Origin: Oscillospiraceae bacterium
GTDB lineage: Bacteria; Bacillota; Clostridia; Oscillospirales; CAG-272
DNA: 46,549 nucleotides
Direction: 5' to 3'
NCBI GenBank assembly: GCA_015063455.1
Contig: SVUC01000003.1
Location: forward strand, 1 to 46,549
Below the pieces are notes generated by a model. That model had not been told where the DNA came from and searched no databases. It was given only the letters and a program-made list of their open reading frames with translations. Each line of letters opens with the position of its first letter. The first letter of the stretch is position 1. The position numbers and the translations under genes are program-made. Below are positions 29,225-39,333 of the stretch, one piece after another.

Positions 29225-31015
29225 ATGAGATATTTACTTGATAAGATTAAAAAATCTCTGAAAACTTACATACAGATAGCAGTAGTGTTCGGGATAGCCG
29301 TTCTTGTTCTCTTGTATTTCCTCGGATATTACGATATTTCCTTCATCGACCGAAACGAATGGTTCGGCGGGTTTGGCTCAAGTGAGTCGGACAGCGTTGA
29401 GGAAGACAAAAAAGATCCTGTTGGAAGCGGATCCGATTCTCAGGGAAAGGATTCTTTGGAATCGGGCGATAAAAACGATAATCTTCCGTCAGACAGTCAG
29501 GGTGGATCGGACAGCGATACAGAGACAGACTCTCCGGCCCTTACTCCCGAGAAGGTCAAGAACACTATCAAGGTTTATGACGAGGGCAGGCTGGACGACT
29601 ACCTTTCTGAGATCGGAACAGTGTCGGGGTATGAGGACAGCGGACTTGTCAGAGCTGAGGAGACGTACAATTTCGTCCCGAACGAGACAACTCTCGCAAA
29701 AATGACGTTTTCGTTCAAGCTCCCGACGGCGTACTCTCTCCGCACGAGAGATGTGGTGAAAACATCCGTATATCTTGCGGACGACGAGCGAGGTAAGGTG
29801 GTTGAAGAAAACTACGTCACCGAGGACAGACCGTCAGTTGAGCTTTATATGGGATATATCATCATTGACAAGGGCGAGAATGTAATTCTCTGCTCGTCAG
29901 ACGGAACGCCTCTTTGTCAGTATCATCCCGACAGATTCACCCCCGCGTATGCGCGTGACACAGAGGGCAGACCTCTGTTTAAGAGACATATTTACGATGT
30001 TCCCGATGATCCCGCAGGACGTGACGTGTATTTCTACCTCTCAGAAGACGGCAAGAATTTCGTGGTCAGCGACTACGATCCCGAGGCGGATTCACGCGGA
30101 CTCACATTCGATTATCCCCGTGACTACGGCGTATCTGATTCGGATATGCATCCCGTTCGAGGCGAGGACGGACTTTACGATTATTACGTGAGAACGATCT
30201 GGGGCGGCTCATATCAGCTCACGGGATATAATTTCATCAAAGCATATCCTGTGTTTGACGGTGTTGGCGCGGTCGTGTGGAGCGAGGTCGTTCCGACTCT
30301 TGAGGCGTCGGGGTACGAGGAGGATGTTTACGAGCTTTACTACGGCGAGTACGAGCCCGGAGACGTTATCCCCGCCAATCGCGGAGCGATGACTTTTATT
30401 ACTCAAAACGGATACAGAATTATAAATCAGTACAATCCGTATTACAAGGAAGATTACGTCAGATACGTTATCGAATACTTGATGCCGCCGCTGACAGACG
30501 GAGTGGAGAGTATCGGATACTACTATTTTGACAACGGACTCGCAAGACTTCGCCGCCAGACGATCGACTGGTACGCTTGGGATAGCAGCCGCATTGTCCG
30601 CGTTATTTCCGACGAAGAAATTTTGATCAGAGCTGACGGAAGTGAATACGATGTCCCGGCAGGATATTCGATAGAAGGATACTCTGACGGCGTGATACTT
30701 CTGAAAAGCGACAGCACGAATCTTTACGGATTTATGGACTGCACGGGCGGATGGATAGCTCAACCAATCTATTCGGATGCGACGCCTTTTATTGAAGGAC
30801 TCGCAACGCTCACTCTTTCCGACGGTCGTGTTGGAATGATCGACGTGGAAGGAAATATTGTTCTTCCGTTCACTTACGACAGTATATCGCAGGTGTCAGG
30901 CGGACTTATTCTCGCTTACCGTGAAGAGAACGGATGGACCGTTATGCGTATGATGCACGAGCCCGAATCGGAGAGCAGCGAATGGTTTGAAGAAACAATA
31001 GAAGAAAACAACTGA
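29225..31015 (+). CDS. Membrane-anchored protein with C-terminal WG repeats
   Basis: N-terminal TM helix, Ser/Asp-rich linker, then NLYGFMDCTGGWIAQPIYSDATPFIEGLATLTLSDGRVGMIDVEGNIVLPFTYDSI. Confidence 0.75.
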   Translation: MRYLLDKIKKSLKTYIQIAVVFGIAVLVLLYFLGYYDISFIDRNEWFGGFGSSESDSVEEDKKDPVGSGSDSQGKDSLESGDKNDNLPSDSQGGSDSDTETDSPALTPEKVKNTIKVYDEGRLDDYLSEIGTVSGYEDSGLVRAEETYNFVPNETTLAKMTFSFKLPTAYSLRTRDVVKTSVYLADDERGKVVEENYVTEDRPSVELYMGYIIIDKGENVILCSSDGTPLCQYHPDRFTPAYARDTEGRPLFKRHIYDVPDDPAGRDVYFYLSEDGKNFVVSDYDPEADSRGLTFDYPRDYGVSDSDMHPVRGEDGLYDYYVRTIWGGSYQLTGYNFIKAYPVFDGVGAVVWSEVVPTLEASGYEEDVYELYYGEYEPGDVIPANRGAMTFITQNGYRIINQYNPYYKEDYVRYVIEYLMPPLTDGVESIGYYYFDNGLARLRRQTIDWYAWDSSRIVRVISDEEILIRADGSEYDVPAGYSIEGYSDGVILLKSDSTNLYGFMDCTGGWIAQPIYSDATPFIEGLATLTLSDGRVGMIDVEGNIVLPFTYDSISQVSGGLILAYREENGWTVMRMMHEPESESSEWFEETIEENN

Positions 31016-31041
31016 GAATAATTGATAAAAAGGATAAATAT

Positions 31042-31596
31042 ATGGCATTATTCGGAAAGAAAAACAACGATAAAAACGACAAAAACGAAAAGGAAGGCGC
31101 AAGCATTCCCGAGTCGACTCCCGATGTGAGAGCAGAAGAGGGAATGCCTGAGGCTGTCGCACAGGAGGCAGCACGCCCGAGATTTGAGTCACCTGCGGGA
31201 TTTGATTTCAACAGATATTTTCTCGCTGAGAGAAGGATCGTTCTTGAGAACGTGAGCTACGAGACTCAGAAGCCTGCAGCCGCTGCTCAGCTCAAGCTTG
31301 GTGTGAAGGATACGATTCTCGCGCACGTTCTCGGTCAGAGCGGTGTGAAGATCACCTACAACCGTTCGCTCAGATTTGAGCCTGAGGGACCGTTTACCTT
31401 GTCGGTATCGTTCGCTGTTATGCTCGTGTTCAATCCCGGAACAAGAGGCGAGGTCGACTGGTCAAAGATCGACGTTGCCGAGGAATTCAAGAAGAACTGC
31501 CCGCAGCTTGTTCAGACGATGATGGCGAAGGCAGCGCTCCTTGTTGCTGAGATCACTGCGGCAAACGGCGGTGCGCCAATCATTCCGCTGAGATAA
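31042..31596 (+). CDS. Hypothetical protein with SecB-like C-terminal domain
   Basis: LKLGVKDTILAHVLGQSGVKITYNRSLRFEPEGPFTLSVSFAVMLVFNP...LLVAEITAANGGAPIIPLR resembles SecB-fold organisation; charged lysine-rich N-terminus. Confidence 0.6.
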   Translation: MALFGKKNNDKNDKNEKEGASIPESTPDVRAEEGMPEAVAQEAARPRFESPAGFDFNRYFLAERRIVLENVSYETQKPAAAAQLKLGVKDTILAHVLGQSGVKITYNRSLRFEPEGPFTLSVSFAVMLVFNPGTRGEVDWSKIDVAEEFKKNCPQLVQTMMAKAALLVAEITAANGGAPIIPLR

Positions 31597-31689
31597 TTGC
31601 GGCAGGAAATTTGGGCTCGACAAGTTGAGGCGGCAGCCGGCTTATGACGCTGTCCTCGAGTTTATGAGATAAACTCTGTTGACCTCTGC

Positions 31690-31709
31690 GACCTTTTTGA
31701 AAAAAGGTC
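31690..31709 (+). terminator. Hairpin GACCTTTTT-ga-AAAAAGGTC
   Basis: Perfect 9-bp inverted repeat with 2-nt loop between the SecB-like and topoisomerase genes; no strong T tract after it. Confidence 0.35.
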
Positions 31710-31771
31710 GATCAAAAACTTTTATAAATATCTATAAAATATAATGACAAAGTGAAGCTGAGAAATATAGT

Positions 31772-33808
31772 ATGAAGAAAAAAGAAACAAAGCAAAGCTA
31801 CAACAATCAATCGATCACCTCGCTCAAGGGTGCTGACCGTGTCCGCAAACGTCCCGCCGTTATTTTCGGCTCAGACGGACTTGAGGGATGCGAGCATTCA
31901 GTGTTCGAGATTCTTTCAAACTCCGTTGACGAGGCTCGCGAAGGGTACGGAAACACCATAAATATCACCGCATTCGCCGATCTCTCGATTGAGGTTGAAG
32001 ACTTCGGACGAGGTGTTCCGCTCGGATGGAACGAGGGCGAAGGACGGTACAACTGGGAGCTCGTTTATTCTGAGCTTTACGCAGGCGGTAAGTACGACAA
32101 CAACTCCGACGGCTCGGCTTACGAATTCTCGCTCGGCCTCAACGGACTGGGCGCGTGTGCTACTCAGTATTCGAGTGAATTTTTCAATGTAAAATCTTAC
32201 GACGGTGAGAATCTCTCCGAAGTTTCATTCGAAAAAGGTGAGGCGATCACAGAGCTCACAGTGACTCCTCTTGAAAGAAGGGCTCGCCGCACAGGTACAG
32301 TTATCCGCTGGCGACCCGATCTTCAGGTGTTTACCGACATCAACATTCCGCGTGAGTATTTCACCGATATGCTCAAGCGTCAGGCGGTAGTAAACTCAGG
32401 TATCAAATTCGTTTTCCGCTGGGAAGTTCGCGGATTTGATGAAAAAGGTAAGCCAATCAAGCCCGGTACGTTTGAAACGGAAGAATTCTTCTACGAAAAC
32501 GGTATCTCCGACTATATTGCCGAGATCGCGGGTGACACAGCTGAGACAAAGATTACAGAGTTCCACCTTGAAACAAAGGGCCGCGACCGCGAGGATATGA
32601 AGGATTATAAGCTTATTGCCGATATTGCTTTTACTGTATCAAAAACTGTCAACGCTCTCGAATATTATCACAACTCATCGTGGCTTGAGCACGGCGGATC
32701 TCCCGAGAAGGCGGTCAAGCTTGCTTTCGTTTCCGCAGTAGATAAGAGACTCAAATCTACGGGCAAATATAATAAGAATGAATCGAAGATCACTTTCCCC
32801 GACATCGAGGACTGCCTGATCCTTGTGACAAACTCGTTCTCGACACAGACATCTTACGCAAACCAGACGAAAAAGGCGATCACAAACACGTTTATCGCCG
32901 ATGCTATGACGGAATTTCTCAAAGAACAACTTGAGTATTTCTTTGCGGAAAATCCCGTTGACGGCGACCGCCTCTGCGCCCAGGTCCTTGTCAACAAGAG
33001 ATCTCGTGAGCAGTCCGAGGCGACTCGTCTCAACCTCAAAAAGAAGCTCGCGGCAAGCACGGATGTTGCCAACCGTGTTGAAAAATTTGTTGCGTGCAGA
33101 TCGAAGGACCCTGATGTGAGAGAGGTCTACATCGTAGAGGGTGACTCCGCTATGTCATCGTGTAAGCTCGCAAGAGATGCCGAATTCCAGGCGATCATCC
33201 CTGTCCGCGGTAAGACGCTCAACTGCCTCAAAGCATCGTACGACAGAATTTTCAAGAGTGACATTATTCTTGACCTTCTCCGCGTTATCGGATGCGGTGT
33301 CGAGATCCAGACAAAGCATAAATCGGATATGGTTCCGTTCGATATAAACAATCTCCGCTGGTCGAAGATCATTATCTGTACCGATGCGGACGAGGACGGA
33401 TTCCAGATCAGAACTCTTCTCTTGACGCTGTTCTACCGACTCCTGCCGACTCTTCTCAAAGAGGGGAAGGTCTACATCGCGGAGTCTCCGCTGTACGAGA
33501 TCACTCCGTCGAAGGGTGAGGTTGAATTTGCGTACAACGAGCCTGAAAAAGCGGAGATCATCAGAAAATTTGAGGAAAAGGGCGTCAAATATACTCTTCA
33601 GAGATCGAAAGGTCTCGGTGAGAACGAGCCCGATATGATGTCAAAAACGACAATGAATCCCGCAACACGCCGACTTATCCGTGTAACTCCCGCTGACGCC
33701 GCCGCAACCGCCAGAATATTTGACATAATGCTTGGCGACGACCTTGACGGAAGAAAGAAATATATCGCGGAACACGGTCACGAATATCTGAAGGAAGCAG
33801 ATATTTGA
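31772..33808 (+). CDS. Divergent type IIA topoisomerase B subunit (GyrB/ParE family)
   Basis: RVRKRPAVIFGSDGLEGCEHSVFEILSNSVDEAREGYG GHKL domain; YIVEGDSAMSSCK, TDADEDGFQIRTLLLTLFYR Toprim; QRSKGLGENEPDMMSKTTMNP. Confidence 0.88.
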   Translation: MKKKETKQSYNNQSITSLKGADRVRKRPAVIFGSDGLEGCEHSVFEILSNSVDEAREGYGNTINITAFADLSIEVEDFGRGVPLGWNEGEGRYNWELVYSELYAGGKYDNNSDGSAYEFSLGLNGLGACATQYSSEFFNVKSYDGENLSEVSFEKGEAITELTVTPLERRARRTGTVIRWRPDLQVFTDINIPREYFTDMLKRQAVVNSGIKFVFRWEVRGFDEKGKPIKPGTFETEEFFYENGISDYIAEIAGDTAETKITEFHLETKGRDREDMKDYKLIADIAFTVSKTVNALEYYHNSSWLEHGGSPEKAVKLAFVSAVDKRLKSTGKYNKNESKITFPDIEDCLILVTNSFSTQTSYANQTKKAITNTFIADAMTEFLKEQLEYFFAENPVDGDRLCAQVLVNKRSREQSEATRLNLKKKLAASTDVANRVEKFVACRSKDPDVREVYIVEGDSAMSSCKLARDAEFQAIIPVRGKTLNCLKASYDRIFKSDIILDLLRVIGCGVEIQTKHKSDMVPFDINNLRWSKIIICTDADEDGFQIRTLLLTLFYRLLPTLLKEGKVYIAESPLYEITPSKGEVEFAYNEPEKAEIIRKFEEKGVKYTLQRSKGLGENEPDMMSKTTMNPATRRLIRVTPADAAATARIFDIMLGDDLDGRKKYIAEHGHEYLKEADI

Positions 33809-33832
33809 TCATTAAAACTAATTGGTAAATCA

Positions 33833-33870
33833 AAAATGGATGGGCGAACACTGTTCGCTCTTTCATTTTA
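33833..33870 (+). terminator. Rho-independent terminator
   Basis: GGGCGAAC-act-GTTCGCTC stem followed by tttcattttatttt. Confidence 0.65.
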
Positions 33871-33888
33871 TTTTGAATGGAGATTGCT

Positions 33889-34548
33889 ATGTCATCTGAC
33901 TTCAAGGTTCAGTTTTACAATAAAGATTTTATCGTAATATATAAGCCTCACGGGTATCTGTCGGAAGATTCTTCATCGGGCGAGAGCTGTCCTTATGCTG
34001 TCCGACAGTTTCTGGAGAGCGAGGGAGTACCTTGCGAAAATGTTTACACCGTGCACAGACTCGACAGGACGACTGAGGGACTTATGGTGTACGCACTCAC
34101 AAAAAAATCCGCAGCGGAGCTGTCGCGGCAGATTACTGACGGATTCTTCGAGAAGGTCTACACGGCCTACATTACCGCCTCGGATGAGCTTGAAAAATCG
34201 GGCGAGATGCGCGATCTTCTCTATTTCGACAGACAGAGGGATAAATCGTTTGTTGTCGAGAAGAAACGCGCGGGTGCGAAGGAAGCCGTTCTCGAATACG
34301 AGGTTCTTCGCTCGTTCGAGCTTGACGAGGAGCGAGTCAGCGAGGTGCGTGTACATCTTATGACGGGAAGAACGCATCAGATCAGAGTGCAGTTTGCATC
34401 CCGCAAATCGCCTCTTCTGGGGGATAAAAAATACGGCAGCCGATCATCTCACCGCGGACCGTCCCTTTTTGCAACGGAACTGAGGTTTGATTTTTGCGGA
34501 AAACGGTACGAGTTTCTCTGCGGAGCGGATGAGCCTTTGATCGGTTAG
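33889..34548 (+). CDS. RluA-family pseudouridine synthase
   Basis: VHRLDRTTEGLMVYALTKKSAAELSRQ, MTGRTHQIRVQFASRKSPLLGDKKYG. Confidence 0.92.
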   Translation: MSSDFKVQFYNKDFIVIYKPHGYLSEDSSSGESCPYAVRQFLESEGVPCENVYTVHRLDRTTEGLMVYALTKKSAAELSRQITDGFFEKVYTAYITASDELEKSGEMRDLLYFDRQRDKSFVVEKKRAGAKEAVLEYEVLRSFELDEERVSEVRVHLMTGRTHQIRVQFASRKSPLLGDKKYGSRSSHRGPSLFATELRFDFCGKRYEFLCGADEPLIG

Positions 34549-34706
34549 CGAAATCAACAACACAAGCCTTCTCGGAGGACTTAAAATCAGCAACCTGACA
34601 ATTGACGCGGAGGCGTAAGAAGAGTATAATATTCATCGTGTGTGTTTGTGCGGAGTGCATAATTTTTCCGCCCAAAATTAATTTTCGATACGTACGGTGA
34701 GGTATT

Positions 34707-35897
34707 ATGAACAAAATAGAGCACGTAAGGCATCATTCCGCGCGATACTCTGTTCTCAACGCTTTTCATACAATTTTAGACGCATCGGTCGGATTTGTCA
34801 GAAAAAATCCCGTTCTGACGATCGCTGCCGCACTTGCGATAGCAACATCTTTTATCGTAACTCCCGACATTGAGTATCTCGGTTATTTCGATTTCCGCAC
34901 GCTGACGTGCCTTCTCTGTACGCTCGCGGTGATCTGCGCGCTGAAGGAGATCAGATTCTTCTACGTGTGCGCTGAGAGGATCATCGGATTTGCGAAAAAC
35001 CTGCGCCTTGCGACGATAGCTCTTGTGTACATCACGTTCATTGGGTCAATGCTTATCGCAAACGATATGGCGCTGATCACATTCCTGCCTCTTGGATATA
35101 TCGTTCTCTCATGTACGAAGAACGAAAAATATATGGTGTTCGTGTTCATTCTTCAGAACATTGCGGCAAATCTCGGCGGTATGCTCACACCTTTCGGAAA
35201 TCCGCAGAATTTGTACCTCTACTCGTATTTTGAAATTCCCGCGGGACAGTTCGTCTCAGTGATGTTCCCGCCGTTCATCTTTGCGATGATCCTCATTACC
35301 CTCGCGTGCTTCATCGTTCCTTCTACTCCTCTTTCATATAACAGAGATGAGTACGAAATGCCGAAGAGACGACTTGTCGTTTACCTTGCGCTCTTTGCAC
35401 TCTCGATCCTCGTTGTTTTCCGCGGAATCCCGTATCAGCTCGGACTTATCGTGATTCCCACAGCACTATTCTTCCTCGACAGAAAAGCACTTCGGGAGGT
35501 CGACTGGGGACTTCTTATGACATTTGTGTGCTTCTTCATTTTCTCGGGAAACATGGCGAGAATCCCCGCGGTTGAAGCGGTAATCGGAACTCTTGTTGGC
35601 GGAAGCGAGAAACTGACACTTCTTACCTCGTCTCTCTCGTGCCAGGCGATCTCAAATGTTCCCTCAGCGATACTTCTCTCAAAATTTACTGTGAATTGGA
35701 AGGCGCTTCTCTACGGTGTGAATATCGGAGGATGCGGAACTCTTATTTCCTCTCTTGCGAGTCTTATTACCTTCAGAACATTTATGTCGCACAATCGCGG
35801 TGTACACGGTGCTGCCGGCAAGTATGTTGCGATGTTCTCCGTTGTCAATTTTGCGATGCTCGGACTCCTTCTCGCGCTTTGTATGGTGCTCGTGTGA
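34707..35897 (+). CDS. SLC13/ArsB-like anion permease (CitMHS-type)
   Basis: Multiple TM segments; ANDMALITFLPLG, NIAANLGGMLTPFGNPQNLYLYSYF. Confidence 0.82.
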   Translation: MNKIEHVRHHSARYSVLNAFHTILDASVGFVRKNPVLTIAAALAIATSFIVTPDIEYLGYFDFRTLTCLLCTLAVICALKEIRFFYVCAERIIGFAKNLRLATIALVYITFIGSMLIANDMALITFLPLGYIVLSCTKNEKYMVFVFILQNIAANLGGMLTPFGNPQNLYLYSYFEIPAGQFVSVMFPPFIFAMILITLACFIVPSTPLSYNRDEYEMPKRRLVVYLALFALSILVVFRGIPYQLGLIVIPTALFFLDRKALREVDWGLLMTFVCFFIFSGNMARIPAVEAVIGTLVGGSEKLTLLTSSLSCQAISNVPSAILLSKFTVNWKALLYGVNIGGCGTLISSLASLITFRTFMSHNRGVHGAAGKYVAMFSVVNFAMLGLLLALCMVLV

Positions 35898-35926
35898 GCT
35901 TGATTTAATAAAAAAGCATAAAAATT

Positions 35927-35965
35927 CCCCGACAGTCTTAATCACAGGGCTGTCGGGGATCTCTT
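35927..35965. terminator. Bidirectional terminator between permease(+) and YcxB-like(-)
   Basis: CCCCGACAG (35927-35935) / CTGTCGGGG (35950-35958) with flanking A- and T-rich tracts. Confidence 0.75.
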
Positions 35966-36465
35966 TATTTTGCCATAGATTTGATTTTTTCTTTACATTC
36001 TTCCCACGAGCCTTCAACGAAGGCGTCTTTGTAGAGGCGGATCACAAGATTGTTATTGAGAAAAATCAGGATGAGATCGCCTTTTTCTTTGATTTTTTTG
36101 ATGTTTTCATATTTCAGCTTTGTGACGGAGGTGTGGTCGGTGAGAATGATCTCTTCATCTGCAAATTCCGTGGTTCTGGTCCATTCGGAGACGCCGTACG
36201 TTTTTGCGAGCATTTTGTATCTGTTTGACCAGACGACAGATCGCGAGAAAAACAGCTTGAATACGGAAAGAAGAACGAACAGGATCGAAAGATACCAGTT
36301 TATTGCCTCCCCGCCGCCGATCGAAAGGAGAATTATCATAGAAATCCCGATCACGCCGACAAGACACCAAAGAACGAAAACGGTAATGTTCGCCCAGCCG
36401 AAGAGGGTATATTCTTTTGCCCAGGACATAATAATTTTTTTCGTTATTTTGTATTCGTTTTTCAT
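35965..36465 (-). CDS. YcxB-like membrane protein
   Basis: Two TM segments then WTRTTEFADEEIILTDHTSVTKLKYENIKKIKEKGDLILIFLNNNLVIRLYKDAF typical of YcxB-like proteins. Confidence 0.7.
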   Translation of the reverse strand: MKNEYKITKKIIMSWAKEYTLFGWANITVFVLWCLVGVIGISMIILLSIGGGEAINWYLSILFVLLSVFKLFFSRSVVWSNRYKMLAKTYGVSEWTRTTEFADEEIILTDHTSVTKLKYENIKKIKEKGDLILIFLNNNLVIRLYKDAFVEGSWEECKEKIKSMAK

Positions 36466-36529
36466 AGCACAGATCCTTTCTCAGCTTTTTGTGGGGGATT
36501 TGTTGTTCTCTGATCCCATTATACAACAA

Positions 36530-36560
36530 AAACGGCAGGGATACAATACCCCTGCCAAAA
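36530..36560 (-). terminator. Terminator downstream of the potABCD operon (minus strand)
   Basis: GGCAGGG / CCCTGCC inverted repeat with A-rich flank on + strand (T-rich on minus). Confidence 0.6.
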
Positions 36561-36574
36561 TTTTGCTGTGTGAC

Positions 36575-37639
36575 TCAGTCGCAGAGCGCGCGGAACTCTG
36601 TCCATACGTTGAGATGCGCGGTGTCCGCTTCCGCTGAGATGTTGCCGATCATTTCCATATTCTCTGAGGTGAATTCCTTGGGAAGAGTGAGGAAAGAACG
36701 GTATTCTTCGGAAATAAATTCTTCCGCTGCTGAATTTGTGCAGTAATAACCGAGGTATTCGTAGCAGTCAGCGGCGATCTCAGGTGTGAGAATGTATTCG
36801 ATGAACTTGTGAGCCGCATCGGAGTTCGGAGCTTTTGACGGGATGAACATTCCCATAATACCAAAGCCGATTCCTTCGTCGGGGAATACTATTTCAAGAG
36901 ACGGATCGGTCATCTTTGCGAGAGTAACCTGAGAGGTGTACATTACGGCTGCGCTGACCTCGCCTGAGAGAAGATCGTCCTGGATGTTGTCATCCTTGAT
37001 AAGTCTGATGTTCGGTGCAAGAGATTTGAGCTTTTCGCCTGCCGCGATGATCTCGTCTTCGGAGAGGGTGTTGTAGCTCTTTCCGTTGATCTTGAGAGCC
37101 ATACCGTTAATTACACGGTAGTTTGATATGATACCGACAGAATCTTCGAGAGACGGATCCCAGAGATCGCTGTAGCCTTTGATATCAACAGAAACTTTCG
37201 CAGGATCATATACGATCGTCTGAACACCCGCGCCGTAGGGAACGGTGTATTCGTCTGTGGGATCGAAGAACTGTCCCTGATATACGGGATTTACGTTTGT
37301 GATTGAGGGGATCTTCGATCTGTCGATCTTCTGAACAAGACCTTCAGCGATAGCGGCTTCGATGATGTAGTCGTCAGCGATTATGAGGTCGTAGTCTCCG
37401 CCGTCCGCCGCCTCAAGCTTGGAGAGCATAGTTTCGTTGTAGTCGAAATTGACGTAGTTTACGTCGATCGAATATTTTTCTTCAAATCCTGCAATGACTT
37501 CGTCGGGGAACATTCCTGCCCAGGTGTAGAGGTTCAGAGTTTCTTCATTTTTTGATCCGCACGATGAAAGAGTAAGCGCGGATGAGACGATAAGGGTAAG
37601 CGCGAGGATGAAGGTGAGAATTTTCTTTTTCATAAGCAT
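36575..37639 (-). CDS. potD: Spermidine/putrescine ABC transporter substrate-binding lipoprotein
   Basis: Lipobox LTLSSCGSK; LNLYTWAGMFPDEVIAGFEEKYSIDVNYVNFDYNETMLSKL. Confidence 0.93.
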   Translation of the reverse strand: MLMKKKILTFILALTLIVSSALTLSSCGSKNEETLNLYTWAGMFPDEVIAGFEEKYSIDVNYVNFDYNETMLSKLEAADGGDYDLIIADDYIIEAAIAEGLVQKIDRSKIPSITNVNPVYQGQFFDPTDEYTVPYGAGVQTIVYDPAKVSVDIKGYSDLWDPSLEDSVGIISNYRVINGMALKINGKSYNTLSEDEIIAAGEKLKSLAPNIRLIKDDNIQDDLLSGEVSAAVMYTSQVTLAKMTDPSLEIVFPDEGIGFGIMGMFIPSKAPNSDAAHKFIEYILTPEIAADCYEYLGYYCTNSAAEEFISEEYRSFLTLPKEFTSENMEMIGNISAEADTAHLNVWTEFRALCD

Positions 37640-37651
37640 CTCCGTTAGATT

Positions 37652-38437
37652 TTATTTTAATTTTTTGTCGGCAAATTTTCTGACTGCCGCCGCAAGTGCA
37701 TAGCACAAAAAAGTTACGGCGAGCATTATCGCGCAGAGCGCATTGATCTTCGGGGAAACCCCTGTTTTGAGCTGTGTATATACAATGATCGGCAGCGTGT
37801 TCACTCGTACTCCCGTGACGAAGATCGAGATTATCACGTCGTCAAAGCTCATTGCGAATGAGAGGAACATTCCCGAGAGAACAGCAGGCATAATGAGAGG
37901 CAGGGTAACTGTGAAAAACGCGGTTATCGGTGAAGCACCGAGATCACGCGCCGCCTCGATCTCGACCATACTCATTCCTTCAAGACGGGAGGAGACCTGC
38001 GTATAGATGTACGGTATACAGAATGCGGTGTGCGCTATCACAAGAGTGAGCATTCCGAATGGGAGCGAGAGAAGCTCAAAGAATGCGAGAAACACCATTC
38101 CGAGAACGATTTCGGGAATAATAAGAGGAAGGAGTGCCATTTTTGATACGGCGTATTTCATCGGCAGGCGTGCATTTTTTATCGTCAGGGCTGCAGATGT
38201 TGCGATAAACGCCGCCAGGAGAGAGGACGAGAATGCGAGGATAACTGAGTTGAATAGACCCTCAAGCATTGCGTCGTCCCGCAGGAGAGACTGATACCAT
38301 TTCAGAGAGAATCCGTCCCACGTCGACGATATTCTGCTTCCGTTGAAGGAATAAACAACGACGACGATGATAGGCAGATATGTCAGCGCTGTCATCAGTA
38401 TTGTGTACGCCGCAGACAATTTATTCGTTTTTTTCAT
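37652..38437 (-). CDS. potC: Spermidine/putrescine ABC transporter permease
   Basis: YTILMTALTYLPIIVVVVYSFNGSR; EAARDLGASPITAFFTVTLPLIMPAVLSGMFLSF EAA motif; start MKKTNKL at 38437. Confidence 0.92.
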   Translation of the reverse strand: MKKTNKLSAAYTILMTALTYLPIIVVVVYSFNGSRISSTWDGFSLKWYQSLLRDDAMLEGLFNSVILAFSSSLLAAFIATSAALTIKNARLPMKYAVSKMALLPLIIPEIVLGMVFLAFFELLSLPFGMLTLVIAHTAFCIPYIYTQVSSRLEGMSMVEIEAARDLGASPITAFFTVTLPLIMPAVLSGMFLSFAMSFDDVIISIFVTGVRVNTLPIIVYTQLKTGVSPKINALCAIMLAVTFLCYALAAAVRKFADKKLK

Positions 38438-38481
38438 GATCGGTAATATGACCTTGATTGTTGATACAAATTTTTGGGGGA

Positions 38482-39333
38482 TCAGCGTTCGTGCTTCGGT
38501 TTTCTGAGAAGGAGGGCACACACGGCGGCGGTCAGAAGCATAAGAACCGATGCGAGCGCGGCGGCACCCGGCTTGTTGTGCGATTTCATAAGAAGCTCTT
38601 CAATGAGGCTTCCGACGAGGACAACTTTGTTTCCGCCGAGGATCGACGCGATAAAGAACAGTCCCATTGACGGGATAAATGTGAGCACGATACCCGTCGC
38701 GAGTCCGGGGCGTGTGAGAGGAAGGGTTACGGTGAGAAAAGCTTTGATCTTACCTGCACCAAGATCGCGCGAGGCTTCGATCAGTGTGGGATCGAGCTTT
38801 TCTGCGACCTGATAAACCGAGGTAAACATAAAAGGAAGGAGAACATACACCATTCCCACTACTACGGCGGGGTAGGTGTACAGAAGCTTCAGCGGCTCAC
38901 TTGTGAGTCCGACTGCCATAAGGAGCTTGTCAAGGAGTCCGTTTGCGCGGAAAATTATGATCCAGCCGTAGAGGCGCAGGAGTGAATTTACCCAATAGGG
39001 AATCACCTGCATTGTGTAGATGAATCTGCTCATCTTCTTCGGAAGCATTGCGGCAGCCAGCCCGAACGGATACCCGATCAAAACAACGAGGATGGTTGAG
39101 ATGAGGGCGAGCTCGAGAGACTCCGCAAACGTTTTGAGGTACATTCCCGAGAAGACTTCTGCGTAATTTTCAAGAGTAAAGACCGAGGTGTAATCCCATC
39201 CGTCGCGTGTGCTGAACGAGAGTGCGATCATAAGGATCAACGGACCGAGCACAAACACGAGAGTAAAGAGATAAAGCGGAAGGGAGGCGAGGGTCGAGAG
39301 GGCGGCTTTCCTTTTTCTGATTCCGTTTTTCAT
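38482..39333 (-). CDS. potB: Spermidine/putrescine ABC transporter permease
   Basis: EASRDLGAGKIKAFLTVTLPLTRPGLATGIVLTFIPSMG EAA motif; overlaps potA by 1 nt. Confidence 0.92.
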   Translation of the reverse strand: MKNGIRKRKAALSTLASLPLYLFTLVFVLGPLILMIALSFSTRDGWDYTSVFTLENYAEVFSGMYLKTFAESLELALISTILVVLIGYPFGLAAAMLPKKMSRFIYTMQVIPYWVNSLLRLYGWIIIFRANGLLDKLLMAVGLTSEPLKLLYTYPAVVVGMVYVLLPFMFTSVYQVAEKLDPTLIEASRDLGAGKIKAFLTVTLPLTRPGLATGIVLTFIPSMGLFFIASILGGNKVVLVGSLIEELLMKSHNKPGAAALASVLMLLTAAVCALLLRKPKHER

